Assembly (NCBI GenBank): GCA_964016875.1
Contig: OZ024729.1
Location: 28,664,494-28,728,493, forward strand
Origin: Fallopia convolvulus
Taxonomy: Eukaryota > Streptophyta > Magnoliopsida > Caryophyllales > Polygonaceae
Direction: 5' to 3'
DNA: 64,000 bases
Shown: positions 11,427 to 21,705 of the stretch, one piece after another
How the letters are laid out: the number at the start of each line of letters is the position of its first letter
Position numbering within the stretch: the stretch's first letter is position 1
Made by a program: the position numbers and the translations under genes
The notes under the pieces: generated by a model
What the model was told of the DNA's origin: nothing
The model's database searches: none
What the model saw: only the letters and a program-made list of their open reading frames with translations

Positions 11427-11551
11427 ATCCAAGCTATATAGAATATCACAAGAGTATGATTTCATCAAAAGGAAAAGAAATATAAAATATCCAAGATGTA
11501 TGGAATACCACAAGAGTGTGATTCCACCATAAAGAAAAGAAATAGAAACTT
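11427..11551. repeat. Tandem duplication, period 62 bp
   Basis: Two adjacent copies start with ATCCAAG at 11427 and 11489. Shared segments include CACAAGAGTRTGATT and AAAAGAAATA. The copies have diverged at roughly one base in six. Confidence 0.7.
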
Positions 11552-11948
11552 TCTTTAGAGATATGACACAACCAGAATGGGGTTGCATCAAAGGGAATGA
11601 TATTACCTAGTTTTCTTTGCACCTTAATTTCTCACTAATCATAAAACTATATACTCTAGTTAATGATTTTAAATGTGGAAGTGCAAGAGAGACTAGACCA
11701 ACAGAATCAGGAAGCAGATTTTCTTGAGTACTTATCTTATGCTATATTGTACAACAATATATTTTCACTTAGCTGATTTTTAACTTGGCCACTTAGAGGA
11801 ACTTAAACCAACACATAAGGAACATATAGTTCTAAAGTACTTAACAAGAGTGCAAGCACTCCTCAGTGTAAGATTGAGAAAGTAGAGTCTTGACACAATA
11901 TTAAGGAGAACAATAGTAATGTTGCGTCACTACCTTCATACACATAAT

Positions 11949-12345
11949 GCATATATTATAAAGAGATGTTCAATCATTAAATCTTTCATCCCTATATTAT
12001 TATAGTCCATAACAAATTATTAAACGAGACTTTTAAACAAATGAGGCAAAAAATAATCGGCCTTAAATCTAGTACTATTGCAATACAAGTAAATATTAAG
12101 AAATAACGAACAATCGTTAAATCTAGGTAGTAAATCAGCTAAGTTCTCTTATTTATGAAACCAAGCATATATTATAAAGAGATGTTGGAGCCTTAAATCT
12201 TTCATCCCTATTTTATTCTAGGCCATAAAAAAGTATCAAACGATACTCTTAAACACATAAGGCCAAAATCATTGGACCTAAATCCAATACGATCGCAATA
12301 CAAGTAATAATAAGAAATAACGAACAGTCATTAAATCTAGTCAAT
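11949..12345. repeat. Direct duplication, about 180 bp, period 216 bp
   Basis: The copies begin GCATATATTATAAAGAGATG at 11949 and 12165. Both continue through TTAAATCTTTCATCCCTAT, CAATACAAGTAA and AAATAACGAACA to TTAAATCTAG. A short unrelated spacer separates them. This is an old local duplication with no coding content. Confidence 0.8.
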
Positions 12346-12519
12346 AATTATTTACTCAACCAAGATAGTCCGACAAAATATAATATTAAAGGGAAATGGA
12401 AATTCACGTTTAACAAAATATAAGAGGAAGAGAACCATCCACTTGCCTTGAAATTTGAGTATGTCCTTAGTCTAGGCTATGCTTCGCGAATGGTGTCTGT
12501 TTCAAGTCTGTTGGGATGG

Positions 12520-13435
12520 TGTTGGGAACTCTGGTTCCAAACATCCAAATAACGATGATTGTCTCCAGTTTTGATAATGACAAACACCATATGGGAACTA
12601 ACGTTTACATTCAAGTATTTCAAGGGAACTCCAAGTTTATCAAAGACTCTCTAGAAGGGAACACAAAAGAGAGTCGTTCCTTACATATGGGAACTCACAT
12701 GTGACGACAGACAGTGTAGCGCAAATCGCGGGATTCTGTCTTGGACAAAACGAAGGCACACTCTGAGGAACAGAATGGGACGAGTGATCCAACGGTCCGA
12801 TTGACATTTGAAGTTGACTAAGTTCAAATCAAGTCACGTGTGAAGATTGCAAACTTGGCATGCAAGACAAAGGGCATTTTGGACAAAATGAAAATGAAGA
12901 TTTTAGCCCAAATTCAAATGAGTATAAAGGCAAATGAATAGGGCTTGGAATAAGAACTTCTCCCAGAACGCATATCCTCATACAAAGAAGCAAAGGAGAC
13001 ATTGAGAAAAGTGAAGAGAAGTCTCCGGCGACGAGTGTTCGATCTCGGCGATGATGAATCCAAGTTCCAAGGAGTAAGGAACTGTGACAGTGAGCTCAAT
13101 GTGTAAGGTTCGATTTAGCTTGTGTTTAGTTGAGTTGTTAGCTTAGGAACTAGGTTGAGAAGACTTGCTAGTTTTGCTAGAGTTAGGAAGAACTGCTAGG
13201 AACAGAGAAGTGTAATTCATGCCTGTTGTAACTAGGGAACAATCAATAAAACAAGTAGATCGTTCAAAATCCTCCAAGCGGAGATAGAGGTTTACCCACA
13301 CAACTAGTTGGTTGTTGTAGGGTTCCTCTATAAAGGAACCGTGTCTTTTACTTTCCATATTACTTGTCATTGCTTACTTTGGGAACAACCTAACCGCCAG
13401 TTCCCAAGCTCTCACTAACGCACGTCGATCCAACA
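12520..13435 (+). repeat. 5' LTR of the SIRE-like copia element
   Basis: It starts TGTTGGGAACTCTGG and ends GATCCAACA, with TG...CA ends, just before the primer site. Its length of 916 bp suits the SIRE group. No second copy lies in the window for comparison, so the left border rests on the TGTTGGGAA start. Confidence 0.75.
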
Positions 13436-13437
13436 AT

Positions 13438-13447
13438 TGGTATCAGA
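13438..13447 (+). other. Primer binding site, initiator tRNA-Met type
   Basis: TGGTATCAG directly follows the LTR end and matches the start of the usual plant copia primer site. Pairing is lost after the first ten or so bases. Confidence 0.75.
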
Positions 13448-13491
13448 AAAAGGTCGCTCTAGATTTCTGTGTTAGTCTCGCAGGTTACAGG

Positions 13492-13806
13492 ATGTCTCAG
13501 GAAGTCACTCAAGTCCGACATGGGAACAACAAGCCTCCAAGGCTTATCACCGGAAGGTTTGAAAACTGGCAACACAACGTCAAGGACTGGATACGCAACC
13601 ATGACTTTGAAGCTAGGTGTGTCATCGAAGTAGGGAACTTTGAGGTGGACTCAACCATTCGCAATTACTTCTCCAAGTGGGAGCAAAAATGAATGGAAGT
13701 GCATGGAGGCAAATTTCAAAGCCAAAAAGTACCTCAAAAACGCCATTTCAGAACAAGATTGTGACAGGGTGGCAAACTTGGAAACGACAAAGGAGATGTG
13801 GGAAGC
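13492..13806 (+). pseudogene. SIRE-like gag, N-terminal part
   Basis: ATG at 13492 begins MSQEVTQVRHGNNKPPRL, then FENWQHNVKDWIRNHDFEA, a copia Gag N-terminus. An extra A in the run near 13688 causes a TGA. The true frame continues as NEWKCMEANFKAKKYLKNAI to TTKEMWEA, where Athila A interrupts it at 13807. The sequence resumes at 30874 with IQQMHIDNSDLREDL after the target duplication GAAGC. Confidence 0.8.
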
Positions 13807-14211
13807 TGATGTTCGTGTTTTTAGTATAGTTTTTTAAGTGTTTTTCTTGGTTGTTTAGCTTAGTATAGTTGAGTTTTAGTGTTTGTTTTAGGTGTTTTTG
13901 GATAAGTTTGCATATTTTGTGAAAAGTATGGAAGCTACTCCGTTTTAGTGTTTTTTGTAGGTTTTCGAAGCAAAATAGGAGCATTCCGAAGAGGTTGAGA
14001 TCAAGAGGAAGTTGAGGGAGCATGGATGAGTCAAGGAAGGAAGAAGACGCTTTGAAGATTCCGAAAAATCTAAAAGAGGCTATGATAAAGTACAAAAAGA
14101 CCACGAAACTGAGCTCAATACCGACCATGTGGGTTCGGTACCGAGCTATGCAGCAGAGTCAAGTCATGAAGAATTCAGCAAGACGCCTACCGACCCTGAC
14201 AAGTCGACACT
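13807..14211 (+). repeat. Athila A 5' LTR, first part
   Basis: This stretch matches the start of the 3' LTR at 29400 with few differences (GATGTTCGTGTTTTTAGTAT, then GTATGGAAGCTACTCCG). It is interrupted at 14212 by a second copia element and resumes at 18738 with CACCGAGGTCCC. It contains one copy of the TCGGTACCGA palindrome (14135-14144). Confidence 0.9.
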
Positions 14212-14563
14212 TGTTGGACATAAGCTTGATTTATATATATTTGTGTGTGTATTATTAGTATTATTTATAATCTGTTATGTAAAGTAAAAACAGAATATTA
14301 ATTGTAGTCAGTTGTGTCAAGTCAGTTATGTAAAAACTGGCGCCATTGGTGGTTAATTAACTGTCATTTGCAACAGTTAATTGTCAGTTATCTGTTGTTA
14401 GAAGTCAGTATATAAGCCTAGTGAAACAGATCAATTACATTGGTCCTATAGACTATTGTAATACAAGAAGATACTTTGTTTTATAATAAAAGCAATTGTT
14501 TCACAAGAAGTTTCTGAGTCTTTAATCATTATCAAACGTTTCTGGATTAGATTTAGACTATCA
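14212..14563 (+). repeat. 5' LTR of the nested copia
   Basis: It begins TGTTGGACATAAGC and ends GACTATCA. It matches the copy at 18386 over its full 352 bp with about a dozen differences by eye. A run of CAGTTA units gives it a characteristic middle. Confidence 0.9.
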
Positions 14564-14565
14564 TT

Positions 14566-14578
14566 TGGTATCAGAGCC
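14566..14578 (+). other. Primer binding site of the nested copia
   Basis: TGGTATCAGAGCC, two bases after the LTR, is the standard initiator tRNA-Met primer site of plant copia elements. Confidence 0.9.
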
Positions 14579-14616
14579 TAAACAAAACGATCATAACACA
14601 AACACAATCCACAAAA

Positions 14617-15576
14617 ATGTTAGACCCTAAAGATCTTCCCAAAGATATCATCACACTAGATGGTGTTAGAAGTCAGGGAGATAGAGTCTTCTCCATTCAA
14701 TACCCTATGCTGACTAAGTGTAATTACGCGGCATGGGCAATTAAAATGGAAGTCTTCATGACTTCCCAAGAAATCTTTGAGGCCGTGGATGGAGATGGAC
14801 AAGTAGACAACAAGAAGGATAAAATGGCGTTGACTGCAATTTACCAGGCCATTTCAGAAGATATCTTGTTGCAACTCGGTGCCAAGAAAAGTGCAAAAGA
14901 GGCATGGACCATGTTGAAGAATATGAATGAGGGTGCTGACAGAATAAAAGAGGTTAGAATCCAAACTCTTCTAAGAGAATTTGAGGGCTTAAGAATGAAA
15001 GAAAATGAAACAATTGATGAGTACTCAGGAAAAATGAATGTTTTTGTGAATAACATGAGAAGTGTGGGAAATAACATAGAAGAAGTTCATGTAGTAAAGA
15101 AATTACTTAGATCTACTTCATCAAAGTTTATTCAGATCACATCTACTATAGAAGAGTTTTATGATTTGAAAACAAAAACCATAGATGAGATCATAGGATC
15201 TCTTAAGGCACATGAAGAGAGATTACATGATTTTGGTGATAAAGGCCAGAAGATTGCTCTCTTGACTGGGGCCGAGTGGAAGGACAGGGAAAGAAAGAAG
15301 GCCAAAGACAAGGCTCCAAAAGATAAGCCAAGTCTTAAAGGGGAAAGATCTCAGTATGGTAAAGGAAAGGAAAGTAACCAAAAGTATGATGGTGAAGGGA
15401 AACCAAAGAGAAAATTTGATCAAAGTAAGATCAAATGTTTCTCATGTGGGACTATGGGTCATTTTAAATCAGAGTGTGATTCAAGAGATAAGGAGGAGAA
15501 GGCAAATTTCATGAAAAAGGATCATGATGATGAAGAACCAGCCTTGCTCATGATGATAGGAAATGTTGGAGATTAG
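14617..15576 (+). CDS. Nested copia Gag (intact ORF)
   Basis: This 319-residue ORF has no stops. It begins MLDPKDLPKDIITLDG and contains the UBN2-type Gag core (YAAWAIKMEVFM, AWTMLKN, LLREFEGLRMKENETIDEY). A lysine-rich stretch follows (about residues 225-275), then a CCHC zinc knuckle CFSCGTMGHFKSEC near residue 279 that binds packaged RNA. It ends four bases before the next ORF, so gag and pol are separated by one stop codon (TAG at 15574-15576) in the same frame. This could be a mutation or a readthrough point. It is the best preserved gene in the window. Confidence 0.85.
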   Translation: MLDPKDLPKDIITLDGVRSQGDRVFSIQYPMLTKCNYAAWAIKMEVFMTSQEIFEAVDGDGQVDNKKDKMALTAIYQAISEDILLQLGAKKSAKEAWTMLKNMNEGADRIKEVRIQTLLREFEGLRMKENETIDEYSGKMNVFVNNMRSVGNNIEEVHVVKKLLRSTSSKFIQITSTIEEFYDLKTKTIDEIIGSLKAHEERLHDFGDKGQKIALLTGAEWKDRERKKAKDKAPKDKPSLKGERSQYGKGKESNQKYDGEGKPKRKFDQSKIKCFSCGTMGHFKSECDSRDKEEKANFMKKDHDDEEPALLMMIGNVGD

Positions 15577-15579
15577 CTT

Positions 15580-16124
15580 TTGATTATGAATGACCAAAAG
15601 AATGAAGATTCCTACAACAAATGGTACATAGATACCGGGGCAAGTAACCACATGACTGGAAATGAAGAGGTATTTGCTTCTCTTGACAGAAATTGTGGAG
15701 GCAGAATCAAATTTAGTGATGGATCCTATGTGAACATCTCAGGAAAAGGGTTTGTGTTATTTACAAGTAAAGATGGCGAGCACATACCACTTAAAGATGT
15801 CTATTTCATACCAAAATTGAAGGCCAACATCATCAGTCTTGGCCAGTTGGATCAAAATGGCAGCAAGTCAATCATAAAGAATGGGGAATTGAGTCTGTAT
15901 TCAGAAAATGGAAGGCTAATTGCACGAGTAAAGAGGCAATCTAATAAACTCTATACACTATACTTAAAGGCTGTGAAACAAGTTTGTCTTCTGTCAAAGA
16001 TGAATAACAAGGAATGGCTTTGGCACGCCAAGTATGCTCATTTAAATTTCAATGCTCTAAGAAAATTAAGCAAGAAAGGAATGGTGAAAGGGTTGCCAGA
16101 AATGACCCAAGTAATTATGGAATC
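15580..16124 (+). pseudogene. Nested copia protease and pre-integrase region
   Basis: The aspartic protease is recognised by WYIDTGASNHM with the catalytic DTG, about 20 residues in. Next come LKDVYFIPKLKANIISLGQL and the GAG-pre-integrase segment (WLWHAKYAHLNFNALRKL). The reading frame breaks at about 16115, where sequence jumps from the KGLPEM segment straight to the end of the integrase core. The zinc-binding and catalytic parts of integrase are missing. Confidence 0.85.
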
Positions 16125-18376
16125 TCACGGCTCCATACTCTCCACAACAAAGTGGTCTTGTGGAGAGGAGAAATCAAACAATTATGGAATCTGCCAGATG
16201 TATGCTAAAGAGTAAGAAGGTACCATCAAAGTTTTGGGGTGAGGCTGTACAAACGGCTGTCTATGTACTCAACAAATCTCCGTCAAAATATTTGGAAGGT
16301 GTAACACCTTATGAAGCATGGAATGAAAGGACTCCTACAGTTCATCATCTCAGGGTATTTGGATGCATAGCACATGCAAAGAATGTAACACCAAATCTGT
16401 CCAAGTTGGAGGACAGAAGCAAGAATATGGTGCTAATGGGATATGAAGAAGGCTCTAAAGCCTATAGGGTGTATGACCCAGATAAAAAAAGGATTATAAT
16501 TAGCCGTGATGTCAAGTTTGAGGAAGAAGAAAGCATGCAGTGGGAAGAAAAAGAGAATCAGAATTACTCCTATACTTTCAACATCTGCATCAATGACATA
16601 GAAGAAACAAGTTCAGTTCAAAAACAGTCTCAGATCAGTCAACCTGATTTATCAATAGAGGATGATGTGATTCACAGTCAACATTTAGATGATTTCTCAC
16701 CAGCAACAACTACAAGCAGTGAAGTTTGTGATGTGTTTGATCATACTCCAAAGAAGTTCAGATCAATACAAGATATTTATGATGAGACTGTCCAAGAGGA
16801 AGATGAAGCAGGTCTATGTTTCCTCACATGTGATGAACCTGACACATATCAAGAAGCTTTGACAACTAAGGAATGGAGGAAAGCAATGGAAGAAGAATTT
16901 GACTCCATAGCCAGGAACAAGACTTGGAAGTTGTCCGAGTTACCAAAGGATCACAAAGCCATCGGGTTGAGATGGATTTTCAAACTGAAGAAAGATCCAA
17001 AGGGTGAGATAGTGAAATATAAGGCCAGGATTGTTGCAAAAGGCTATGTGCAGAAGCAAGGAATAGATTATGAAGAGGTGTTTGCCCCTGTTGCAAGAAT
17101 GGAGACAATAAGAACACTACTTGCTTTTGCAGCAACAAGGAATTATGAAGTCCATCACATGGATGTTAAAACTGCTTTCCTTAATGGAGAACTCAAAGGA
17201 GATGTTTATGTAAGGCAACCTCAGGATTTTGAAGACAAGAATCATCCTAACAAGGTACTAAAACTATCCAAAGCTCTTTATGGTTTAAAATAGACGCCTA
17301 GGGCCTGGAATGCTAAGCTTGATAGATGCCTGAAATCACTTGGATTTGGAAGATGCAAACATGAGCATGCCTTATACACCAGATTTACTGAAGGAGAATG
17401 CATGATCCTCGGGGTGTATGTAGACGACTTGATTATTGTAGGATCAAGCAAAGATGGTATAGCATCCTTCAAATCAGACAATATGAAAACATTTGAGATG
17501 ATTGATCTTGGCCTATTAAGTTACTACTTGGGCTTTGAGGTTAAATAGACAGAGAAGTCCATTACTATCTGTCAAACTAGTTTGGCAAAGAAGATAGAGG
17601 AAAAGTTGGGGCTGTCTGAATGCAATCCTAGTGCTATCCCCATGGAGCCACGAATTAAGTTAAGAAAGAGTTCAAGGGATGGAGAATTGGTTGATGACTC
17701 TGTGTACAGGAGCATTATTGGCAGTTTAAGATACTTGGTAAATTCAAGGCCTGATATATGCTATTCAGTTGGAGTATTGAGTAGGCTCATGGAATCTCCA
17801 AGCACATAACATATGCATGCTCTAAAGAAAGTCTTAAGATATGTTAAAGGGACAATGAATTATGGATGTGTCTATAAGAGGAACCCATCTTATACAGAAT
17901 TGATTGGATACAATGATAGTGATATGGCCGGGGATTTAGATGACAGAAAGAGTAACACTGGCATTATCTACTTTCTTGACAAGAATCTAATAACTTGGAT
18001 ATCTAAGAAACAAAAGGTTGTGGCATTGTCAAGTTGAGAAGCCAAATACATAGCTGCAACAGCTGGAACTTGTCAAGGGTTATGGCTTGGGAAGATCATG
18101 GAGACATTAGAAGGGAGGAAGGACATTGTGACAACTTTTCTTGTAGATCACAAGTCAGCAATCACCCTAGCAAAGAATCCTGTCTTTCATGACAGAAGTA
18201 AACATATTGACACGAAGTTCCACTTTATAAGGGACCGTGTTGAGAAGGAAAAGATCATGATAGACTATGTGCACACCAACAACCAGTTAGCAGACATGTT
18301 CACTAAACCACTTGCACGACAGAGGTTGACAGAATTAAGGGACAAGGTTGGTATGAAGCTGGTCAATCAAGCTTAA
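16125..18376 (+). pseudogene. Nested copia integrase tail, RT and RNase H, with four stops
   Basis: It begins with the last part of the integrase core (TAPYSPQQSGLVERRNQT) in a shifted frame. RT follows from about 16990 (LRWIFKLKKDPKGEIVKYKA, VHHMDVKTAFLNG, active site YVDDLIIVG near 17420). RNase H starts at about 17890 (YNDSDMAGDLDDRKS, ALSS then EAKYIAA) and ends MKLVNQA. In-frame stops lie at 17291-17293 (in the ALYGLKQ position), 17546-17548, 17807-17809 and 18035-18037. It is dead coding sequence. Confidence 0.9.
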
Positions 18377-18385
18377 GGGGGTGAA
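18375..18385 (+). other. Polypurine tract of the nested copia
   Basis: AAGGGGGTGAA directly precedes the 3' LTR. This is the usual place and composition for the plus-strand primer. Confidence 0.85.
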
Positions 18386-18737
18386 TGTTGGACATAAGCT
18401 TGATTTATATATATTTGTGTGTGTATTATTAGTATTATTTATAATCTGTTATGTAAAGTGAAAACAGAATATTAATTGTAGTCAGTTGTGTCAAGTCAGT
18501 TATGTAAAAACTGGCGCCATTGGTGGTTAAATAACTGTCATTTGCAACAGTTAATTGTCAGCTATCTGTTGTTAGAAGTCAGTATATAAGCCTACTGAAA
18601 TAGTTCAATTACGTTGGTCCTGTAGATTATTGTAACACAAGAAGATACTTTGTTTTGCAATAAAAGAAATTGTTTCACAAGAAGTTTCTGAGTCTTTGAT
18701 CATTATCAAATGTTTCTGGATTAGATTAAGACTATCA
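18386..18737 (+). repeat. 3' LTR of the nested copia
   Basis: This is a full-length 352-bp match to the 5' LTR. It ends GACTATCA before the Athila A LTR sequence resumes with CACCGAGGTCCC. Confidence 0.9.
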
Positions 18738-19670
18738 GCACCGAGGTCCCTTATGTCGGTAGGCGCACCGACTTCAAGATTTCTATCTTTTTATTTTGCA
18801 ATCTTTTTAAGTTTGGAAAGTTCTATCTTATGGAAACATTATAGATAGATTCTCTCGTATAAATACCGTGGTTTTAACCTAGTTTTGGGGGCGTTAAGGG
18901 AGAGACCGAGAGAGAGAGACGTAAGACTGAAAAGGCTCGACTTTTCTCTTTGTTCTTAGTTTCTAGTTTGCTTTTGAAGATTACTTGGGGAAGAAGATTG
19001 TATTATAAGACAAGTTTCGACTTTTAATTCAAGTAAGCTTTGATTTGTTTTCATACAATGTTCTCATTCAATCCTTTTATTTGCTTCTTTTCAATTATGT
19101 GTTAGTAGTTCAACTTTTCTAGGGTCGGGGTTGAAAACCCGACATGGTTGTGCATTATTTAATGTGTGATTAATGTTTGATTACCTTTTATCCTTTATCT
19201 ACTTGTTTTGTGCTTATACATTAACGAAAGTTGAAGTAATTCGAGTTTATCGATTGATCGAAAGAGATAGTTGTAACCTTGAAATTTGATATTGTTCGAT
19301 AACGAAAGTTTCGAGCTTTGGATCAAAAATAGGTAGAAAGTAGATTCATTCATTAAAGTAAATGAATTTGCTTGCTTAAGTCAACGAAAGTTGAAAGCTT
19401 TATCATCAAGACATGTTATTTATCCTTCACACTATCTTAAATGCATGATTATGTCATGGTAAGCCCTTATCCTAGATCTTTTTCTCATTCGAAAACACCT
19501 TCGTAATACTCTGTTTTGCATCGGTACCGAGGTAACCAGGTCGGTACAGAACATGCGGTTGATTGCGTTATTTTCCCTGTTTGAGTCAAAAGTTAGCATC
19601 AATATCGACCTTGACAAGGTTGGTACTGATGTGATCATAGCCTCATCCTTGCTTACTTCTCTACCTTACC
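18738..19670 (+). repeat. Athila A 5' LTR, second part, 3' end deleted
   Basis: It matches the 3' LTR from about 29804 onward, including the conserved GGGTCGGGGTTGAAAACCCG hairpin near 19122. The match stops at CTCTRCCTTA (19660-19668). The last 130-140 bp of the LTR seen at 30729-30868 are absent here, and gag sequence follows at once. Confidence 0.85.
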
Positions 19671-20536
19671 CTGACAAGACTAAAGAGTTAAGGAGGCGTA
19701 TTACTTCTTATGACCAGTTGCCTAACGAGACATTTGTGGAGACATGGGATCGATTCAAGGAGATGCTGAGGCAATGCCCCACCCATGGATAACCGTAATA
19801 TGTTCTACAAGAGATATTCTTTCGGGGTATAAACGCTGAGACAAAGAACCACATCAACTTGGATATTGCTTGCGGTTTTAAAGAGATGGAGCTTGATGCT
19901 GCATGGGAATTGCTGGATAAATTCACCAATTATGATGGCACGTAAGGGACCCAGTAGCCACCCCAGCCTAAAAAATGGCTCTATGTTCCAAACAAAGACG
20001 AAGTTGATCCAGACGTTCAAAATCAATTCTTACGTGATGAGGTCAACCGTTTGAAGAAACGAGTAAGTTTTCTAAAAACTTCTAAATCTTGTCAAGAATG
20101 TAGTACTTCTGCCTGCACTAGCATTGAACAAGTTAGAGCCGCTGAAACATATGCTGAAATAAACTATATGAGAGGTCAATACAGAAACCAACCTATTAAT
20201 TATGATAGACCAAACAATTATCCTAGCTGGGGAGGTTACAATCAAACTCAAAACCAAGCACCTCCACCACAGGAAAGGAAGGCTCCTCCTTACAGATCAC
20301 CAGGATATCAAGAGGTACCTTCATGGGTACAAGGGCTACAAGAGGGCATCCATAGAAAGATTGATGGATTCCATAACAAGATTGATGGAGTCCAAGCCAA
20401 CCTTAACAATCGGTTGAATGGTCTCGAAACATGGAAGAAAAGCATTGATTCCCAACTGTGCAACCTTGCTGCACAAATTCAGAGACCTCAAGGGCAACTT
20501 CCGGCCGCCCCAACGAGAACCCGAGAGGACAAATAA
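19671..20536 (+). pseudogene. Athila A gag, C-terminal half
   Basis: The first residues are TKELRRRITSYDQLPNETF, matching the middle of Athila B Gag (TTELRKRITSYHQLPNETF). The N-terminal half is deleted. Stops follow CPTHG (about 19790) and occur twice near 19945. The C-terminal region (from 20051) has VNRLKKRVSFLKTSKSCQEC, AAETYAEINYMRG, a proline- and glutamine-rich segment and QVQANLNN-like helices. It ends in TREDK with a stop caused by a frameshift relative to Athila B. Confidence 0.85.
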
Positions 20537-21608
20537 CAGTTGTCCACCTTTGGAGCGGAAAGACACTACCGGATCGTGCTGAGGCCAAAGAGAAAGAGCC
20601 CGGTACCGAAGAAACTGCTCCTGCCAAGATTGATAACAATCCAAAAAGGATCGATATCGAGCCTAACACCCTCGGTAGCGATGCTCAAATGCTCGTTACC
20701 GACCCCAATCTTGGTAATTCCTCGACATTGAGCCACTCCCTTAGTCCCAGGCTCGATACCGACCCCACTAGGGTCGGTACCAACCCTTCTACAACACCAC
20801 TCGACCCTCTAGTCGATTCGGTAGAACCACCTCTCGAGCCCGCCTTGGTTCCGAGATAGGTGAATACTCTTCCTTTCCATACTAAGAAGTCTAAGGACTC
20901 TACAGAAGGAAAGTTCAAGCATTTCGTTAAGATTCTTCAGGGCTTAAATATTTCTATACCATTCATTGAGGCCCTAAGCGAAATGCTAGCTTACACAAAA
21001 TTCTTGAAAGATATTCTTAACAGGAAAAGGTCTATGTCGGAGCTGACAAACGAGGTTCGATCTTTAGAACTCCCGGAGAAGCTAGGCGACCTAGGAAATT
21101 TTGCAATCACCATCGGCATAGGAGCCCACAAATTCAAAGCTTTATGTGATTTAGGCGCCAGTGCAAGTCTTCTGCCATTATCAATCTGGTCTAAGGCCAA
21201 CATGGGACCACTGGAGCCTATCAACATGCGGTTATACATGGAAGATGGATCTTGTGTCAAACCTATGGGGGTTGTTGATGACTTTCCGGTACAAGTGGGC
21301 AAATTCTTTGTTCCCAATGATTTTATCGTTATGGAAATGCTCGAAGATCCGTGTTGCCTATCATTCTTGGGAGACCGTTCCTCACCACAACCAGTGCCAT
21401 AATTGATGTTAGGAGAGGACTCCTAACTTTCGAAATTGGGGATGAGGTAGTGGAATTCTGTTTCAACCCCACGATGAAGGAGACCAACGAAGCCGAAGTT
21501 AAAATGCTCTACACTTACAACGATTTCATTGAATGTGGGGACCCAATCGAGAGGCTGTTGGCGTTTGATGCATTCTCCGGACAAAGATGGGCGAGACAGA
21601 TCCTGTAG
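20537..21608 (+). pseudogene. Athila A gag-protease linker and aspartic protease
   Basis: A shifted frame from about 20458 encodes a low-complexity linker rich in TDP, GTN and GTE peptides. These come from repeated CGGTACCGAC motifs. After a TAG at 20857-20859 the protease region follows: FVKILQGLNISIPF, ALSEMLAYTKFLKDIL, then the active-site segment ALCDLGASASLLPLSIW (plant Athila proteases have DLGAS in place of DTGA). The frame shifts again near 21350 (IILGRPFLTT, VRRGLLTFEIG). More GGTACC motifs lie at 21610-21700. Confidence 0.85.
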
Positions 21609-21705
21609 TCTCGGTACCTAGCATGTCTACCTCGGTACCGAGTCTCGTCGCAGGCAAAATCAACTCGGTACCGACCCCCTCTAGATCGGTGCCGAGCTGA
21701 GTCTT

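Larger units (their letters stand above)
10113..12519. other. 2.4-kb AT-rich region without recognised genes
   Basis: No reading frame or RNA gene could be supported on either strand. The first few hundred bases may be the unmapped LTR of the gypsy relic to the left. Two local duplications (listed separately) are the only structure seen. The region ends at the TGTTGGGAA start of the SIRE-like LTR. Confidence 0.5.
14212..18737 (+). mobile_element. Nested Ty1/copia element in the Athila A LTR
   Basis: Two 352-bp LTRs (14212-14563 and 18386-18737) bound 3.8 kb with gag and a broken pol. A primer site (14566-14578) and polypurine tract (18375-18385) are in the expected places. The flanks are ACACT on the left and GCACC on the right, so no perfect duplication survives. 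The RT carries YVDDLIIVG and VHHMDVKTAFLNG, which suggests the Ivana/Oryco or Tork side of copia; I am unsure of the lineage. The integrase core is deleted and pol has four stops. Confidence 0.9.

Noticed and set aside
14207..18742. Perfect target duplication around the nested copia
   Set aside because: The flanks are ACACT and GCACC. Only a partial CAC match remains, so no duplication is claimed.
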